From an uncultured Verrucomicrobiales bacterium (lineage in GTDB: Bacteria > Verrucomicrobiota > Verrucomicrobiae > Limisphaerales > CANJSG01): a DNA stretch of 14,715 bases. The notes under the pieces were generated by a model. That model was not told where the DNA came from, ran no database searches, and saw nothing but the letters and a program-made list of their open reading frames with translations. How positions within the stretch are numbered: the first letter of the stretch is position 1; the number at the start of each line of letters is the position of its first letter. The stretch lies in NCBI GenBank assembly GCA_946480965.1, contig CAMLMI010000089.1:1-14715 (forward strand), in the 5' to 3' direction. Positions 14,073 through 14,715 of this stretch are shown here, one piece after another. The position numbers were made by a program, and so were the translations under genes.

Positions 14073-14503
14073 ACCCCGTTCTGCCCACCGGACAGTCCTT
14101 CGAGCAGCCCCTTCAGATGGGGCCCGATCTTTTCGAGCTGCGCCCGGTGCGCGGCCGAGAGCCTTTCCAGCAGGTCCTCCCCCTTTTCGGTCAACGAAAG
14201 GTCCACCTGCCGCCGGTCCACCGTCGATGGCGTCCGCAACACCAGGCCCGACGCCACGAGCCGGTCCGCCAGCCCCACGGCGCTGTGGTGGCGGAGCTGG
14301 AGCCGCTCGGCCAACTCGCCGACCGACACGGAATCGCGTCCGGGAAACCCCTTGATCGCCAGCAGCGCCTGGTGCTGCTGCGGCGTGAGCCCGACGGACT
14401 GGGCGGCCTCTTCGCTGAAGCGCAGGAAAAGGCGCAGCGAGTAACGGAACGCGGCCAGCAGTTCGTATTGGGCCTTGGTGACGCGGCGTGGCTTCGACGG
14501 CAT
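14069..14503 (-). CDS. MarR-family winged-helix repressor
   Basis: 144 residues from the ATG at 14503; further upstream frame is Arg-rich and unlike the family. Helical N-terminal dimerisation region (8-48, with A-F-R-Y-S-L-R-L-F-L-R-F-S). The winged helix spans about 57-108: V-S-V-G-E-L-A-E-R-L-Q-L (59-70) and a recognition helix H-H-S-A-V-G-L-A-D-R-L-V-A-S-G (72-86). The wing has D-R-R-Q-V-D-L-S-L-T-E-K-G (96-108), the MarR hallmark D-x-R-x-x-x-x-x-L-T. A C-terminal helix closes the dimer interface. MarR proteins usually respond to small phenolic, oxidative or metal signals. It is probably autoregulated through the palindrome at 14556-14572 and controls the HPP gene and perhaps the divergent right-edge gene. 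Confidence 0.9.
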   Translation of the reverse strand: MPSKPRRVTKAQYELLAAFRYSLRLFLRFSEEAAQSVGLTPQQHQALLAIKGFPGRDSVSVGELAERLQLRHHSAVGLADRLVASGLVLRTPSTVDRRQVDLSLTEKGEDLLERLSAAHRAQLEKIGPHLKGLLEGLSGGQNGV

Positions 14504-14555
14504 GGGCGCAAAGCTACCACGGACCGGCCTCAAGGATCGACACCGCCGCCGCCAA

Positions 14556-14572
14556 ATATCGCGGCGCGATGC
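14556..14572. promoter_or_regulatory. Second MarR-type operator, upstream of marR
   Basis: ATATCGC-GGC-GCGATGC matches the palindrome in front of the HPP gene at 13 of 15 positions over ATATCGCnnCGCGAT. It lies 53 nt upstream of the marR start and about 76 nt upstream of the divergent gene at the right edge, so one site could control both. On the minus strand it overlaps a possible -10 (GATATT) with TGGCAA 16 bp upstream, a weak promoter match. Confidence 0.65.
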
Positions 14573-14647
14573 AGAATTGCCATCGTCCGCCCCGGAGGGT
14601 GTCATCCCCCCGGCCGTTGCGCGCGTCGCGGCGCCCCCGAAAAAACC

Positions 14648-14715
14648 ATGCTGAAACTTCTCCTCCTCAAGCTGCTGCTCGCCGGGCTGTCCGGCTGGGC
14701 GATCCTCGCCCTCCT
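14648..14715 (+). CDS. Start of a membrane-anchored or exported protein (cut by right edge)
   Basis: An ATG at 14648 opens a frame that stays open to the window edge (22 codons). It begins M-L-K-L-L-L-L-K-L-L-L-A-G-L-S-G-W-A-I-L and is strongly hydrophobic, consistent with a signal peptide or the first transmembrane helix. It is divergent from marR and shares the upstream palindrome, so it is a candidate target of that regulator. Product cannot be identified from this stub. Confidence 0.5.
   Translation, partial: MLKLLLLKLLLAGLSGWAILAL

Overview
The window looks like a chromosomal segment of a high-GC member of the Verrucomicrobiota (Planctomycetota/Lentisphaerota-like relatives are possible). 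The evidence is the combination of a [16 protein letters not shown] pseudopilin with a C-terminal DG-H-V motif, a PEP-CTERM protein, two very large secreted LamG/Ig-repeat proteins with a shared 'W...FYRL/FIRL' tail, and mostly Shine-Dalgarno-poor starts. No tRNA, rRNA, CRISPR array, IS element or phage gene was found. This lineage call is inference from protein style, not from a marker gene.

Left part (1-7233). A minus-strand gene cut by the left edge begins with the hallmark N-terminus of a class-III-transaminase-fold enzyme, probably the phosphonate enzyme PbfA. It directly follows, and may overlap by ATGA, an exported GDPD/PLC-like TIM-barrel gene. Upstream on the same strand lies a compact pseudopilin - small lipoprotein - 1090-residue LamG/Ig protein cluster. 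Transcribed the other way from a 346-bp divergent spacer is a DAO-family FAD oxidoreductase of the type associated with aminoethylphosphonate catabolism. The two likely phosphonate genes therefore bracket a 5-kb block of cell-surface genes.

Middle part (7234-11315). Minus-strand genes for a glycine-zipper lipoprotein, a second LamG/Ig/cadherin-like giant, and a PEP-CTERM protein end in a strong intrinsic terminator facing the FAD gene. Upstream of the second giant is an inverted, 10-bp-periodic repeat element.

Right part (11413-14715). An XTP/dITP pyrophosphatase gene (rdgB) is followed by a 316-bp non-coding spacer with a plausible promoter and three stacked hairpins. That spacer leads into an Rnk/GreA-C-terminal-domain gene and a small unknown gene 3 bp downstream. 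On the opposite strand are an HPP-family membrane protein and, upstream of it, a MarR regulator. A near-identical 17-bp palindrome lies in front of both marR and the HPP gene. The copy before HPP sits inside its apparent promoter, giving a readable auto- and co-regulation circuit. A further gene starts at the right edge, divergent from marR.

The best candidates for something undescribed are: the structured leader of the rnk-like gene; the MarR/HPP operator pair; the shared C-terminal module of the LamG giants and their operonic pairing with a pseudopilin and lipoprotein; and the possible link of a secreted GDPD-like protein with phosphonate catabolism.
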